Shown here piece by piece: positions 1 to 7,898 of a DNA stretch of 64,000 bases. This stretch comes from CAIVAT01 sp964355945. GTDB taxonomy: Bacteria > Bacteroidota > Bacteroidia > Bacteroidales > FEN-979. The notes below the pieces were generated by a model. That model made no database searches. It was not told where the DNA came from and was given only the letters and a program-made list of their open reading frames with translations. Location: contig CAYHGE010000002.1 of assembly GCA_964355945.1 (NCBI GenBank), forward strand, positions 62,001 through 126,000, given 5' to 3'. The translations under genes and the position numbers were made by a program. How positions within the stretch are numbered: the stretch's first letter is position 1; each line of letters opens with the position of its first letter.

Positions 1-5
1 CTCAC

Positions 6-80
6 CATTTACTCGGCATTTACTCCCCATTTACTCCCCATTTACTCGGCATTTACTCAGAACGTACTCGTTATTTACTC
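6..80. repeat. 11-bp tandem repeat (CATTTACTCSS)
   Basis: Five consecutive copies of CATTTACTCGG, CATTTACTCCC or CATTTACTCAG fill 6-60. Decayed copies (a TACTCG remnant, then TATTTACTC) run to about 80. There are no spacers, so this is a simple tandem array and not CRISPR. It lies upstream of the methyltransferase promoter and may continue beyond the left edge of the window. Confidence 0.85.
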
Positions 81-141
81 AACTTAAACAAAGCTTAAGT
101 GTCCTTAACTGAAAAAACTTAACAGGTAAGAAGGTTTGTAC

Positions 142-149
142 TAAATTTG
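142..149 (+). promoter_or_regulatory. Bacteroidota -7 box before the TylF-like gene
   Basis: TAAATTTG matches the phylum consensus TAnnTTTG and lies 16 nt upstream of the ATG at 166. It suggests a very short leader for the methyltransferase gene. No clear -33 element was seen at the usual distance. Confidence 0.5.
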
Positions 150-165
150 CCTCTTTATTCTGCCG

Positions 166-903
166 ATGAATCTGTCCGTCTTTCAGATAATTAATTACAC
201 GCTGATCCTTGCTTTGGTCATAATCATTGTAAGGTATCTTTGGATTGTGTTTGTGATCAGGGATGACCAGCCGGCTGAATGGCTTTACGCTGTTAAGAAT
301 GGAGAAATCTCCTCCCTTTTGAAACGGTGTAAGAGGAATTATCCTGATAAAGTGCGTTTCTTTAACTGGTGGTTTCATGTCGAAAGAATAAAGAGAGAGA
401 ATATTCCTGGTGTTATTGTAGAACTGGGTGTATATAAAGGTGACAGCGCAAGAATTATTCATCACATGGCTCCCGACCGTCCGTTTCATCTGTTTGATAC
501 CTTTTCAGGATTTACTGCAAAGGATTTGCAGGTAGAAACCGGGGAGGCCGCGACATATACGACGACAAACTTTGCGGATACAACGGTTCAATCCGTATTG
601 AAAAGAATCAACGGGAACGACAACATTATCCTGCACCCGGGATATTTCCCGGAAAGCGCTGCCGCGTTCAGCCACCAGGTGGCCTTTGTGAATATGGATG
701 CAGACCTCTACAATCCCACCAAAGCCGGACTTGAGCTGTTTTATCCGTTGTTATCCCCGGGTGGAATTATAATGGTGCATGATTATAACCATAAATGGCC
801 CGGAATCATAAAGGCCGTTGACAATTTTGTAAAGACAATCCCCGAAAGCCTGGTGTTCGTTGCCGACACGAACGGAACTGTGATGATAATCAGGAACAAA
901 TAA
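166..903 (+). CDS. TylF/MycF-like SAM-dependent methyltransferase with N-terminal membrane anchor
   Basis: A class I methyltransferase of 245 residues. The SAM-binding loop is ELGVYKGDSA (residues 86-95). The metal and substrate region has MDADLY (177-182) and HDYN (205-208), the pattern of the macrocin O-methyltransferase (TylF) family, which methylates sugar hydroxyls with Mg2+. Residues about 8-30 are a hydrophobic helix that soluble TylF enzymes lack, so this copy is probably tethered to the inner membrane. Polysaccharide or lipid-linked glycan methylation is an inference. It sits alone upstream of the ribosomal operon, where many Bacteroidota carry rpoBC instead. Confidence 0.75.
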   Translation: MNLSVFQIINYTLILALVIIIVRYLWIVFVIRDDQPAEWLYAVKNGEISSLLKRCKRNYPDKVRFFNWWFHVERIKRENIPGVIVELGVYKGDSARIIHHMAPDRPFHLFDTFSGFTAKDLQVETGEAATYTTTNFADTTVQSVLKRINGNDNIILHPGYFPESAAAFSHQVAFVNMDADLYNPTKAGLELFYPLLSPGGIIMVHDYNHKWPGIIKAVDNFVKTIPESLVFVADTNGTVMIIRNK

Positions 904-929
904 TTTTTTAACTTTTTTTCACAATTTCC

Positions 930-959
930 TTGCAGGGTTCAAAATATGTTGTACTTTTG
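930..959 (+). promoter_or_regulatory. Promoter P1 of the rpsL leader
   Basis: TTGC (930-933), 18 nt, then TACTTTTG (952-959). This fits the Bacteroidota -33/-7 promoter well. The predicted start near 966 falls exactly where the hairpin-rich segment begins. Confidence 0.7.
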
Positions 960-963
960 CACC

Positions 964-1160
964 CTCGAAAACCATATTACGTTTTCGATTGAATTACAAG
1001 CCGGAAACGGCAAGGAAACCTGATAAAGTGAAACAACTATAGGTTTCAATCGCAATACTTCCAAAGATTGCGGTAGAAAGTTTCGCGAGATTCATACCCT
1101 TCCTTATTATTTCCAGCCCACTGATTCAGGAGTGCTCATCCCTGGGTTTTAACCCGGGGG
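964..1160 (+). ncRNA. Candidate structured leader or small RNA upstream of rpsL
   Basis: The gene-free stretch 904-1260 carries a chain of inverted repeats on the + strand. These are TCGAAAAC/GTTTTCGA (965-972 with 981-988), GCCG-GAAA-CGGC with a GNRA-type loop (1000-1011), GAAACCT/AGGTTTC (1015-1021 with 1041-1047), CGCAAT/ATTGCG (1051-1056 with 1067-1072) and CCTGGGTT/AACCCGGG (1141-1158). They follow promoter P1 directly and end before a second promoter. No T-run follows the last hairpin, so it is not a classical terminator. It may be a 5' leader that controls the str operon or an independent small RNA. I do not recognise a known family. Confidence 0.45.
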
Positions 1161-1180
1161 TAAAAAAACACCAATAAATG

Positions 1181-1210
1181 TTGGTAGTGTAAAAATAATT
1201 TGTACTTTTG
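1181..1210 (+). promoter_or_regulatory. Promoter P2, proximal to rpsL
   Basis: TTGG (1181-1184), 18 nt, then TACTTTTG (1203-1210): the same spacing and -7 box as P1. Initiation near 1217 would give a leader of about 44 nt to the rpsL ATG at 1261. It also argues against the upstream TTG at 1231 as the start codon. Confidence 0.7.
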
Positions 1211-1260
1211 CACTCCCATTTTGAGGGAAATTGACACAAAAGATTTATAAAACCATTGAT

Positions 1261-1641
1261 ATGCCTACGATTTCGCAACTGGTTCGTAAAGGAAGAAAAA
1301 AATTAGTAGATAAAAGCAAGTCTCCTGCTTTGGACTCCTGTCCGCAACGCCGTGGCGTTTGCGTTCGTGTTTATACCACGACGCCTAAAAAGCCAAATTC
1401 TGCCATGCGCAAGGTAGCCAGGGTTCGTCTTACCAACGGGAAAGAGGTGAATGCCTACATCCCCGGCGAAGGCCACAACCTTCAGGAACACTCCATTGTA
1501 ATGATCCGTGGCGGTCGTGTGAAAGACCTGCCAGGTGTTCGTTACCATATTATCCGCGGTGCCCTCGATACTTCCGGTGTGGAAGGTCGTAAGCAACGCA
1601 GAAGTAAATATGGAGCCAAACGCCCAAAAGAAAAGAAATAG
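1261..1641 (+). CDS. rpsL: 30S ribosomal protein S12
   Basis: 126 residues beginning MPTISQLVRKGR, the normal S12 N-terminus; the in-frame TTG at 1231 is rejected. S12 sits at the decoding centre. The two loops that contact the A site and streptomycin are present as TTPKKPNSAM and GRVKDLPGVRYH, with the lysines in the drug-sensitive state and the Asp that is often methylthiolated. It is the first gene of the long ribosomal superoperon, preceded by two promoters and a structured leader. Confidence 0.98.
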   Translation: MPTISQLVRKGRKKLVDKSKSPALDSCPQRRGVCVRVYTTTPKKPNSAMRKVARVRLTNGKEVNAYIPGEGHNLQEHSIVMIRGGRVKDLPGVRYHIIRGALDTSGVEGRKQRRSKYGAKRPKEKK

Positions 1642-1656
1642 TTATTTAGGGATACG

Positions 1657-1698
1657 ATTATATAAGACCATTATATAAGACCAGGTTTTAACCTGGTC
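1657..1698 (+). repeat. Direct repeat and palindrome in the rpsL-rpsG spacer
   Basis: A tandem pair of ATTATATAAGACCA (1657-1670 and 1670-1683) runs into the inverted repeat GACCAGGTT-TT-AACCTGGTC (1679-1698). No T-run follows, so simple termination is unlikely. The core AGGTTTTAACCT resembles the inverted repeats at 1141-1158 and 49565-49597. Confidence 0.7.
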
Positions 1699-1714
1699 CT
1701 TCAAAAAAAACATC

Positions 1715-2182
1715 ATGAGAAAGTCAAAACCAAAAAAAAGACCCATCCTTCCAGATCCAAGATTCAGTGATACCCTGGTCACAAAGTTTGTGAACAATGT
1801 CATGATGGCTGGCAAGAAAAATATTGCGTATGAAGTCTTTTACGAAGCCATCGACACTGTCTCAGAAAAGACAAAGGAAGATGGCCTCGAGGTGTTCAAA
1901 AAGGCGCTCGCCAATGTGACCCCTTCCGTTGAGGTAAGAAGCCGCCGTATTGGTGGTGCAACTTTCCAGATTCCTTCGGAAATTCGCCCCGGCCGCAAGA
2001 GTTCTATTGGTATGAAGTCACTTGTAAACTACGCCCGCAGACGTCATGAGAAGAGCTTTGGCCAGAAACTGGCTGCTGAAATCATGGCTGCCTATAAGGA
2101 AGAAGGTGCAGCTTACAAACGTAAAGAAGATACTCACAGGATGGCTGAAGCCAATAAGGCTTTTTCACATTTCCGTTTTTAA
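1715..2182 (+). CDS. rpsG: 30S ribosomal protein S7
   Basis: 155 residues. This primary 16S rRNA-binding protein nucleates assembly of the 30S head and lines the E site. It begins MRKSKPKKR and contains the conserved segment with NVTPSVEVRSRRIGGATFQIP. The C-terminal RMAEANKAFSHFRF is the usual S7 end. The gene lies between rpsL and fusA as in most bacterial str operons. The A-rich stretch before the ATG has no Shine-Dalgarno sequence. Confidence 0.98.
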   Translation: MRKSKPKKRPILPDPRFSDTLVTKFVNNVMMAGKKNIAYEVFYEAIDTVSEKTKEDGLEVFKKALANVTPSVEVRSRRIGGATFQIPSEIRPGRKSSIGMKSLVNYARRRHEKSFGQKLAAEIMAAYKEEGAAYKRKEDTHRMAEANKAFSHFRF

Positions 2183-2205
2183 TAATATTAATCCCAAAAT
2201 GATAT

Positions 2206-2233
2206 GTACAGACGCGGCATGCCGCGTCTCTAC
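2206..2233. repeat. Dispersed GTAxAGACG palindrome, copy 1 (rpsG/fusA spacer)
   Basis: A 28-bp near-perfect inverted repeat with arms GTAcAGACGCGGC and GCCGCGTCTCTAC around central AT. It ends 9 nt before the fusA ATG. Translating through it gives a false N-terminal extension of fusA. It has the same consensus as the copies at 9184, 9444, 9469, 11317, 17961 and 53080. Confidence 0.9.
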
Positions 2234-2242
2234 CCAACAAAA

Positions 2243-4348
2243 ATGACCGGTAAATTAGAAAATACAAGAAACATTGGCATCATGGCGCACATCGACGCGG
2301 GTAAAACCACGACGACGGAGCGTATCTTGTATTATACCGGCAGCAATTACAAACTGGGAGAGGTACACGATGGTACAGCGACCATGGACTGGATGATCCA
2401 GGAACAGGAGCGCGGCATTACCATAACCTCTGCAGCAACTACTGTTTATTGGGATTTCAGGAATGAAAGTTATCGTATTAACCTGATTGACACCCCCGGA
2501 CATGTGGATTTCACCGTAGAGGTGGAACGTTCACTCAGGGTTCTGGATGGTGCTGTCGCCATTTTCTGTGCTGTTGGTGGTGTTGAACCCCAATCAGAGA
2601 CAGTGTGGAGACAGGCAAATAAATATCATGTTCCGCGCATCAGTTACATCAACAAGATGGATCGTACAGGTGCCGACTTTTTTCATGTGGTTGATCAGGT
2701 TCGTGAAAAGTTGTCTGCCAACCCGGTGATTATCCAATTGCCAATAGGTGCGGAAGAGGAATTTACCGGTATTGTTGATTTGATTACCAATAAAGCGTAT
2801 GGCTGGGATGAAGCTACCCTTGGCCGCGAATACTTTGAGATTCCTGTTCCTTCCGAAATGAAGGACATGGTTCATGAATACCGGTTAAAGCTTGTTGAAG
2901 GCGTGGCCGAAGAGAGTGATGAACTGCTTCATAAGTTTATGGAAGATCATAATTCCATCACTGAAGACGAAATTATTGCCGAGTTGCGCAAAGCCACCAT
3001 CAGCGGGAAAATTACCCCTGTAATTTGCGGCGCATCTTTCAAAAATAAAGGGGTTCAACTGTTGATTGACGCAGTTATTAAATTCCTTCCGTCACCGTAT
3101 GACATGCCCGCTGTTCTGGGTATGAATCCGTTTACCGAAAAAGAAGAGGTTCGTCATCCTGATCCGAATGAACCGTTTACTGCCTATGCGTTTAAAATTG
3201 CAACTGATCCATTCGTGGGCCGGATTGCTTTTTTTCGTGTCTATTCAGGAAAACTTGAAGCGGGTGAGGTTGTGTTAAATACCAGGACCGACAAGAAAGA
3301 GCGTTTACTTCGCATCATGCTGATGCATGCCAACAAGCAGAATCCGCTGAAACATATTGAAGCTGGGGAAATAGCCGCTGCAGTCGGTTTCAAGGATATC
3401 CGCACAGGTGATACACTCTGCGACATCAAACATCCATTGGTTCTGGAAACCATGGTTTTTCCGGAGCCTGTTATTAACATGGCTGTTGAACCCAAAACCC
3501 AGGATGATGTTGAGAAGCTTGGTATGGCCTTACATAAGCTTGCAGAAGAGGATCCTACATTCCAGGTCAGGGTCGATAATGAAACTGGTCAGACTCTGAT
3601 CAGCGGAATGGGCGAGTTGCACCTCGATATCATTGCCGACCGAATGCGTCGCGAATTCAATATTGAAGTCAATCGTGGTAATCCACAGGTTGCTTATAAA
3701 GAAGCCATCGTGAACACGGTGATGCACCATGAAGTTTACAAAAAGCAAACTGGAGGAAAAGGCCGTTTTGCGGATCTTGTCATTGAAGTTGGTCCTGCTG
3801 ATGCCGGTGTTAAAGGCTTGCAGTTTATCAATGAAATAAAAGGCGGAAATATTCCGAGAGAATTTATTCCCGGGATCGAAAAAGGTTTGAAAGCTGCCAT
3901 GACCAATGGGCCTATTGTAGGTTTCCCGATGGAGAGTGTGAAAGTTCGTCTCATAGATGGTTCTTACCATAGTGTTGATTCAGATGTTCTTTCTTTCCAA
4001 ATAGCTGCAGGCATTGCCTTTAGAGAAGCGAGTAAAAAGGCGAAAGTTGTGATTATGGAGCCGATTATGAAATTTGAGGTCATCACACCCAGCGAATATA
4101 TGGGTGAGGTTACCGGTGATATTACCAAACGCCGCGGTCAGGTTGAAGAGGTGGAATCCCGCATCGGAAACCAGGTTATTCGTGGACGAGTTCCATTAGC
4201 TGAAATGTTCGGGTATGTTACCACCCTACGAAGTCTTTCTTCCGGCAGAGCGACAGAGATGCTGGAATTTTTAAAGTATGATATTACTCCGAAGGAAATT
4301 CAGGATGAAGTATTATATAAAATCCGGGGATATGTCCCTGCATATTAA
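2243..4348 (+). CDS. fusA: Elongation factor G
   Basis: A 701-residue translational GTPase that drives ribosomal translocation and, with RRF, recycling. It has the G1 loop AHIDAGKTT (about residues 15-23), G3 DTPGH and G4 NKMD, followed by domains II-V. Start 2243 (MTGKLENTRNIG) is chosen over an in-frame ATG at 2204, because the 13 residues between come from the dispersed palindrome and are unlike any EF-G. rpsJ follows after only 8 nt; there is no tuf gene between them, unlike Escherichia coli. Confidence 0.98.
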   Translation: MTGKLENTRNIGIMAHIDAGKTTTTERILYYTGSNYKLGEVHDGTATMDWMIQEQERGITITSAATTVYWDFRNESYRINLIDTPGHVDFTVEVERSLRVLDGAVAIFCAVGGVEPQSETVWRQANKYHVPRISYINKMDRTGADFFHVVDQVREKLSANPVIIQLPIGAEEEFTGIVDLITNKAYGWDEATLGREYFEIPVPSEMKDMVHEYRLKLVEGVAEESDELLHKFMEDHNSITEDEIIAELRKATISGKITPVICGASFKNKGVQLLIDAVIKFLPSPYDMPAVLGMNPFTEKEEVRHPDPNEPFTAYAFKIATDPFVGRIAFFRVYSGKLEAGEVVLNTRTDKKERLLRIMLMHANKQNPLKHIEAGEIAAAVGFKDIRTGDTLCDIKHPLVLETMVFPEPVINMAVEPKTQDDVEKLGMALHKLAEEDPTFQVRVDNETGQTLISGMGELHLDIIADRMRREFNIEVNRGNPQVAYKEAIVNTVMHHEVYKKQTGGKGRFADLVIEVGPADAGVKGLQFINEIKGGNIPREFIPGIEKGLKAAMTNGPIVGFPMESVKVRLIDGSYHSVDSDVLSFQIAAGIAFREASKKAKVVIMEPIMKFEVITPSEYMGEVTGDITKRRGQVEEVESRIGNQVIRGRVPLAEMFGYVTTLRSLSSGRATEMLEFLKYDITPKEIQDEVLYKIRGYVPAY

Positions 4349-4356
4349 ATTTTTAT

Positions 4357-4662
4357 ATGAGCCAGAGAATTAGAATTAAACTGAAATCTTACGATTACAA
4401 CCTGGTTGACAAGTCGGCCGAAAAGATCGTAAAAACCGTAAAGGCTACGGGAGCTGTTGTCAGCGGACCGATTCCTTTGCCAACGGACAAGAAGATCTTC
4501 ACGGTACTGCGTTCAACCTTCGTGAACAAAAAGTCACGGGAACAGTTTCAACTCTGCACCTACAAGAGGTTGCTGGATATTTACAGCACAACTTCGAAAA
4601 CCATCGATGCACTGATGAAACTTGAACTTCCAAGTGGTGTGGAAGTAGAAATCAAGGTTTGA
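4357..4662 (+). CDS. rpsJ: 30S ribosomal protein S10
   Basis: 101 residues (MSQRIRIKLKSYDYNLVDKS), a head protein of the 30S subunit; its homologue is also the NusE subunit of antitermination complexes. The long beta-hairpin segment that enters 16S rRNA includes GPIPLPTDKKIFTVLRS. It is tightly linked to fusA (8 nt), so the str and S10 operons are merged here. The 46-nt spacer to rplC contains a short direct repeat of ACGTAAGAA. Confidence 0.98.
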   Translation: MSQRIRIKLKSYDYNLVDKSAEKIVKTVKATGAVVSGPIPLPTDKKIFTVLRSTFVNKKSREQFQLCTYKRLLDIYSTTSKTIDALMKLELPSGVEVEIKV

Positions 4663-4708
4663 TTTTGTAAAAATACAAGTAAAGTTAAAAACGTAAGAAA
4701 CGTAAGAA

Positions 4709-5338
4709 ATGTCTGGATTAATAGGAAAAAAAATCGGAATGACCAGTATCTACGATGCAAATGGGAGAAACATCCCTTGCACCGTGATCGAAGCTGGCCC
4801 TTGTGTTGTGACACAGGTCCGGTTAATGGAAAAAGACGGCTACGAAGCCATCCAGCTTGCTTTTGATGAGAAAAAGGAAAAGCATACAACAAAAGCTGAA
4901 ATGGGTCACTTTGCCAAAGCCGGGATCACCCCGAAAAAGGTGCTTGCAGAATTTACCCGTTTTGAAGCAGATCACCAGAAACAATTTGGTGATGTAATTC
5001 AGGTCGATATTTTCGTCGAAGGTGAAATTATCGATGTGGTTGGAATTTCAAAAGGTAAAGGTTTTCAGGGTGTTGTAAAACGTCACCACTTTGCTGGTGT
5101 GGGTGAAGCAACCCACGGACAGCATAACCGTTTAAGAGCGCCTGGTTCAGTAGGTGCATCATCATGGCCTTCAAGGGTTATGAAAGGACTTCGGATGGCA
5201 GGCCGTATGGGTGGTGACCGTGTCAAGGTTGTCAATCTTCAGGTCCTGAAAATTATTCTGGAAAAAAACCTGATCTTAGTAAAAGGTGCAGTACCAGGAC
5301 ACAATGGTTCATATGTAAAGATTGAGCGATGGAAGTAG
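4709..5338 (+). CDS. rplC: 50S ribosomal protein L3
   Basis: 209 residues beginning MSGLIGKKIGMTSIYD, the L3 signature. L3 is an early 50S assembly protein whose central extension reaches the peptidyl-transferase centre. The loop with GEATHGQHNRLRAPGSVGASS is present, including the glutamine that is methylated in some bacteria. Its stop overlaps the rplD start by 10 nt, indicating translational coupling. Confidence 0.98.
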   Translation: MSGLIGKKIGMTSIYDANGRNIPCTVIEAGPCVVTQVRLMEKDGYEAIQLAFDEKKEKHTTKAEMGHFAKAGITPKKVLAEFTRFEADHQKQFGDVIQVDIFVEGEIIDVVGISKGKGFQGVVKRHHFAGVGEATHGQHNRLRAPGSVGASSWPSRVMKGLRMAGRMGGDRVKVVNLQVLKIILEKNLILVKGAVPGHNGSYVKIERWK

Positions 5339-5958
5339 CAGTATATAACATAAAAGGAACAGAGACAGCCAACAAGGTTGTACTGGACGATTCGATCTTC
5401 GCGATCGAACCCAATGATCATGCTATCTATTTGGATGTGAAGCAGTACATGGCAAATCAACGCCAGGGAACACACGATACTCTTGAAAAATCTACAATTT
5501 CAGGAAGTACGCGTAAACTGCACAAACAAAAGGGTACCGGCGGATCCCGCAAGGGAAGTATTAAGAGTCCGTTGTTTCGTGGTGGTGCCCGTGTTTTCGG
5601 ACCACATCCCCGGGACTATAGTTTTAAACTGAACAAGAAGCTCAAAAGACTGGCGCGTAAATCTGCCTTAAGTTATAAATTGAAGGATAATCATCTGACG
5701 ATTCTTGAAGACTTTACTTTTGATACACCAAAAACCAAGAACTTCACTGAGCTTCTGAAGAATTTACAGCTGACAGGTAAAAAAACACTTCTTGTTATTG
5801 CAAAATTTGAGGAGAATGTCATATTATCTTCAAGAAACCTGAAGAGGGTGAAAGTTGTGAATGCTTCTGACCTGAATACGTATGAAATTCTGGACGCAAC
5901 CCAATTGTTGATTACCCAGGGTTCCATCAAGGAGATTGAAAAAATACATCAGAATTAA
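5329..5958 (+). CDS. rplD: 50S ribosomal protein L4
   Basis: 209 residues. L4 binds 23S rRNA domain I and its extended loop lines the exit tunnel with L22. The loop HKQKGTGGSRKGSIKSPLFRGGARVFGPHPRDY is recognisable at about residues 64-96. The ATG lies inside the end of rplC (10-nt overlap). In Escherichia coli L4 represses its own operon; no comparable leader structure was identified here. Confidence 0.97.
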   Translation: MEVAVYNIKGTETANKVVLDDSIFAIEPNDHAIYLDVKQYMANQRQGTHDTLEKSTISGSTRKLHKQKGTGGSRKGSIKSPLFRGGARVFGPHPRDYSFKLNKKLKRLARKSALSYKLKDNHLTILEDFTFDTPKTKNFTELLKNLQLTGKKTLLVIAKFEENVILSSRNLKRVKVVNASDLNTYEILDATQLLITQGSIKEIEKIHQN

Positions 5959-5979
5959 ACCGATTAATTCGATATACCA

Positions 5980-6270
5980 ATGACAGTTATTATAAAACCG
6001 ATCATAACCGAGAAGATGACGCAGTTGGGCGAGAAGCTCAACCGTTATGGGTTCATGGTTGACCGGAAGGCAAACAAACTTCAGATCACGCAGGCTATTA
6101 AAGACCTGTATGGAGTTGATGTAACTTCTGTCAACACCATGGTGTTCTCCGGGAAAAACAAATCACGCTTTACCAAAAGCGGTGTTATATCCGGCAGGAC
6201 CAGTACATATAAAAAAGCCATCATCACATTGGCTAAAGGCGAAACTATTGATTTTTACAGCAATATTTAA
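5980..6270 (+). CDS. rplW: 50S ribosomal protein L23
   Basis: 96 residues, beginning MTVIIKPIITEKM, a typical L23 start. L23 sits at the tunnel exit and is the docking site for trigger factor and the signal recognition particle. Length and order (L4-L23-L2) are normal. rplB follows after 4 nt. Confidence 0.97.
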   Translation: MTVIIKPIITEKMTQLGEKLNRYGFMVDRKANKLQITQAIKDLYGVDVTSVNTMVFSGKNKSRFTKSGVISGRTSTYKKAIITLAKGETIDFYSNI

Positions 6271-6274
6271 ATAA

Positions 6275-7099
6275 ATGGCGCTTAAGAAATATAAACCGAC
6301 AACACCCGGTCAGCGGTTTAAAGTAATCAGTACTTATGATGAAATAACTGCAGACGTTCCCGAAAAGAGCCTGCTGGCTCCGTCGAAAAGATCCGGTGGG
6401 AGAAACAACGAAGGGAGAATGACCATGCGTTACCTTGGTGGTGGTCATAAACAGATGTACAGAATTATTGACTTTAAGCGGGACAAGGAGAATATTCCTG
6501 CTGTAGTAAAAACCATCGAATATGATCCGAACAGGACCTCGCGTATTGCCCTGGTGGTATATGCTGATGGGGAAAAGCGATACATCGTTGCTCCTCATGG
6601 ATTAAAGGTAGGTCAGACAATTCTGTCAGGAAAAGGTGTGGCACCGGAAATTGGAAACACACTCTATCTGAGCGAAGTTCCTTTTGGAACTGTAATTCAT
6701 AACGTTGAATTACGTCCTGGTCAGGGAGCGAAAATGGTACGAAGTGCCGGTGCTCATGCGCAGCTGATGTCACGCGACGGGAAGTTTGCCATCCTGAAAA
6801 TGCCTTCGGGTGAGACCAGGATGATCCTTCAGACCTGTAAAGCTACGATCGGCATGGTGTCGAACATCGACCACAGCCTTGAGTCTTATGGTAAAGCTGG
6901 CCGTACACGCTGGTTGGGCCGCCGCCCGAGAAACCGTGGTGTCACAATGAACCCGGTTGACCATCCAATGGGTGGAGGCGAAGGAAAAGCATCCGGAGGA
7001 CAGCCACGCTCACGCAAGGGTGTTCCATCAAAAGGATACAAGACACGCGCCCGCAAAAACCAGTCGAATAAATATATCATTGAACGCAGGAAGAAGTAA
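6275..7099 (+). CDS. rplB: 50S ribosomal protein L2
   Basis: 274 residues. L2 is needed for subunit joining and peptidyl transfer. The conserved C-terminal motif MNPVDHPMGGGEGK carries the key histidine, and RTRWLGRRPRNRGV precedes it. Length matches the family. The spacers to rplW and rpsS are 4 and 18 nt. Confidence 0.98.
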   Translation: MALKKYKPTTPGQRFKVISTYDEITADVPEKSLLAPSKRSGGRNNEGRMTMRYLGGGHKQMYRIIDFKRDKENIPAVVKTIEYDPNRTSRIALVVYADGEKRYIVAPHGLKVGQTILSGKGVAPEIGNTLYLSEVPFGTVIHNVELRPGQGAKMVRSAGAHAQLMSRDGKFAILKMPSGETRMILQTCKATIGMVSNIDHSLESYGKAGRTRWLGRRPRNRGVTMNPVDHPMGGGEGKASGGQPRSRKGVPSKGYKTRARKNQSNKYIIERRKK

Positions 7100-7117
7100 T
7101 CGATAATAAATCAAACT

Positions 7118-7396
7118 ATGAGCCGATCGCTTAAAAAAGGTCCGTACATCCACTATAAGCTGGAAAAGAAAGTAGCGGAACTTCTGGAATCCAAAAAGAA
7201 GACTGTCATAAAGACCTGGTCAAGAGGTTCCATGATTTCTCCTGATTTTGTTGGCCAGACTATAGCCGTACATAATGGCAATAAGTTTATCCCGGTATAT
7301 GTTACCGAGAATATGGTAGGCCATAAATTGGGAGAATTTGCACCGACCAGAATTTTCCGGGGTCACGCAGGTAATAAAGATAAAGGAAAGAAATAA
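7118..7396 (+). CDS. rpsS: 30S ribosomal protein S19
   Basis: 92 residues beginning MSRSLKKGPYIHYKLEKK. S19 is a head protein that contacts S13 and the A-site tRNA region. The motif GHKLGEFAPTRIFRGHAG is the family signature. Position between rplB and rplV is the universal S10-operon order. Confidence 0.98.
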   Translation: MSRSLKKGPYIHYKLEKKVAELLESKKKTVIKTWSRGSMISPDFVGQTIAVHNGNKFIPVYVTENMVGHKLGEFAPTRIFRGHAGNKDKGKK

Positions 7397-7416
7397 CCTC
7401 TTAATTAAGATAGATT

Positions 7417-7863
7417 ATGGGAGTTAGAACCCGCACCAGAGCCGAGAATCGTAAGGAGGCTAAAAAGAATGTGGCTTTTGCCAAGTTAAATAATTGCCCG
7501 ACATCACCACGTAAAATGCGTTTGATAGCTGACTTGATTAGAGGAAAACGTGTTGAGCTGGCCTTGCATATTTTGAAAAATAATGCAAAACAGCCTTCAG
7601 AGCGTTTACGCAAATTGTTGTTATCAGCCATTGCCAACTGGCAGGCAAAAAATGAAGGATTGCGCATTGAAGACAGCGATTTGATTGTTAAGGAAGTCTT
7701 TGTGGATAGCGGCAGACAACTTAAACGGTTGCTGACAGCTCCCCAGGGACGGGCTCACAGGATTCGCAAACGTTCGAACCATGTAACTATTTTGCTGGAT
7801 AGTCGGAATAAACCGGAAGTTGAAGCAGAAGAGGTTGAAGAGGTTGAAGAAAATAAAAAGTAA
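7417..7863 (+). CDS. rplV: 50S ribosomal protein L22 with acidic C-terminal tail
   Basis: 148 residues. The core (to about residue 130) has the tunnel-lining hairpin region APQGRAHRIRKRSNHVTI. L22 touches all six 23S rRNA domains and narrows the exit tunnel with L4. The last about 17 residues are a low-complexity acidic tail (EAEEVEEVEE). This makes the protein longer than the roughly 110-135 residues usual in other phyla. The tail is an unusual charge for a ribosomal protein and probably projects from the surface. Confidence 0.97.
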   Translation: MGVRTRTRAENRKEAKKNVAFAKLNNCPTSPRKMRLIADLIRGKRVELALHILKNNAKQPSERLRKLLLSAIANWQAKNEGLRIEDSDLIVKEVFVDSGRQLKRLLTAPQGRAHRIRKRSNHVTILLDSRNKPEVEAEEVEEVEENKK

Positions 7864-7898
7864 TCAGAGTATTAAGCAATAATTAAAAGTAAGTTTTA

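Noticed and set aside
6..80. Possible CRISPR array at the left edge
   Set aside because: The 11-bp units are directly adjacent with no spacers, and no cas gene is in the window.
1141..1158. rpsL-leader hairpin as a Rho-independent terminator
   Set aside because: It is followed by GGGTAAAAAAA, not by a T-run, on the + strand. On the - strand the T-run precedes the hairpin.
1303..1596. Open frame antisense to rpsL, and many similar frames opposite or out of phase with ribosomal genes
   Set aside because: The translations are low-similarity shadows; the + strand genes are certain, and the antisense frames have no promoter or start context.
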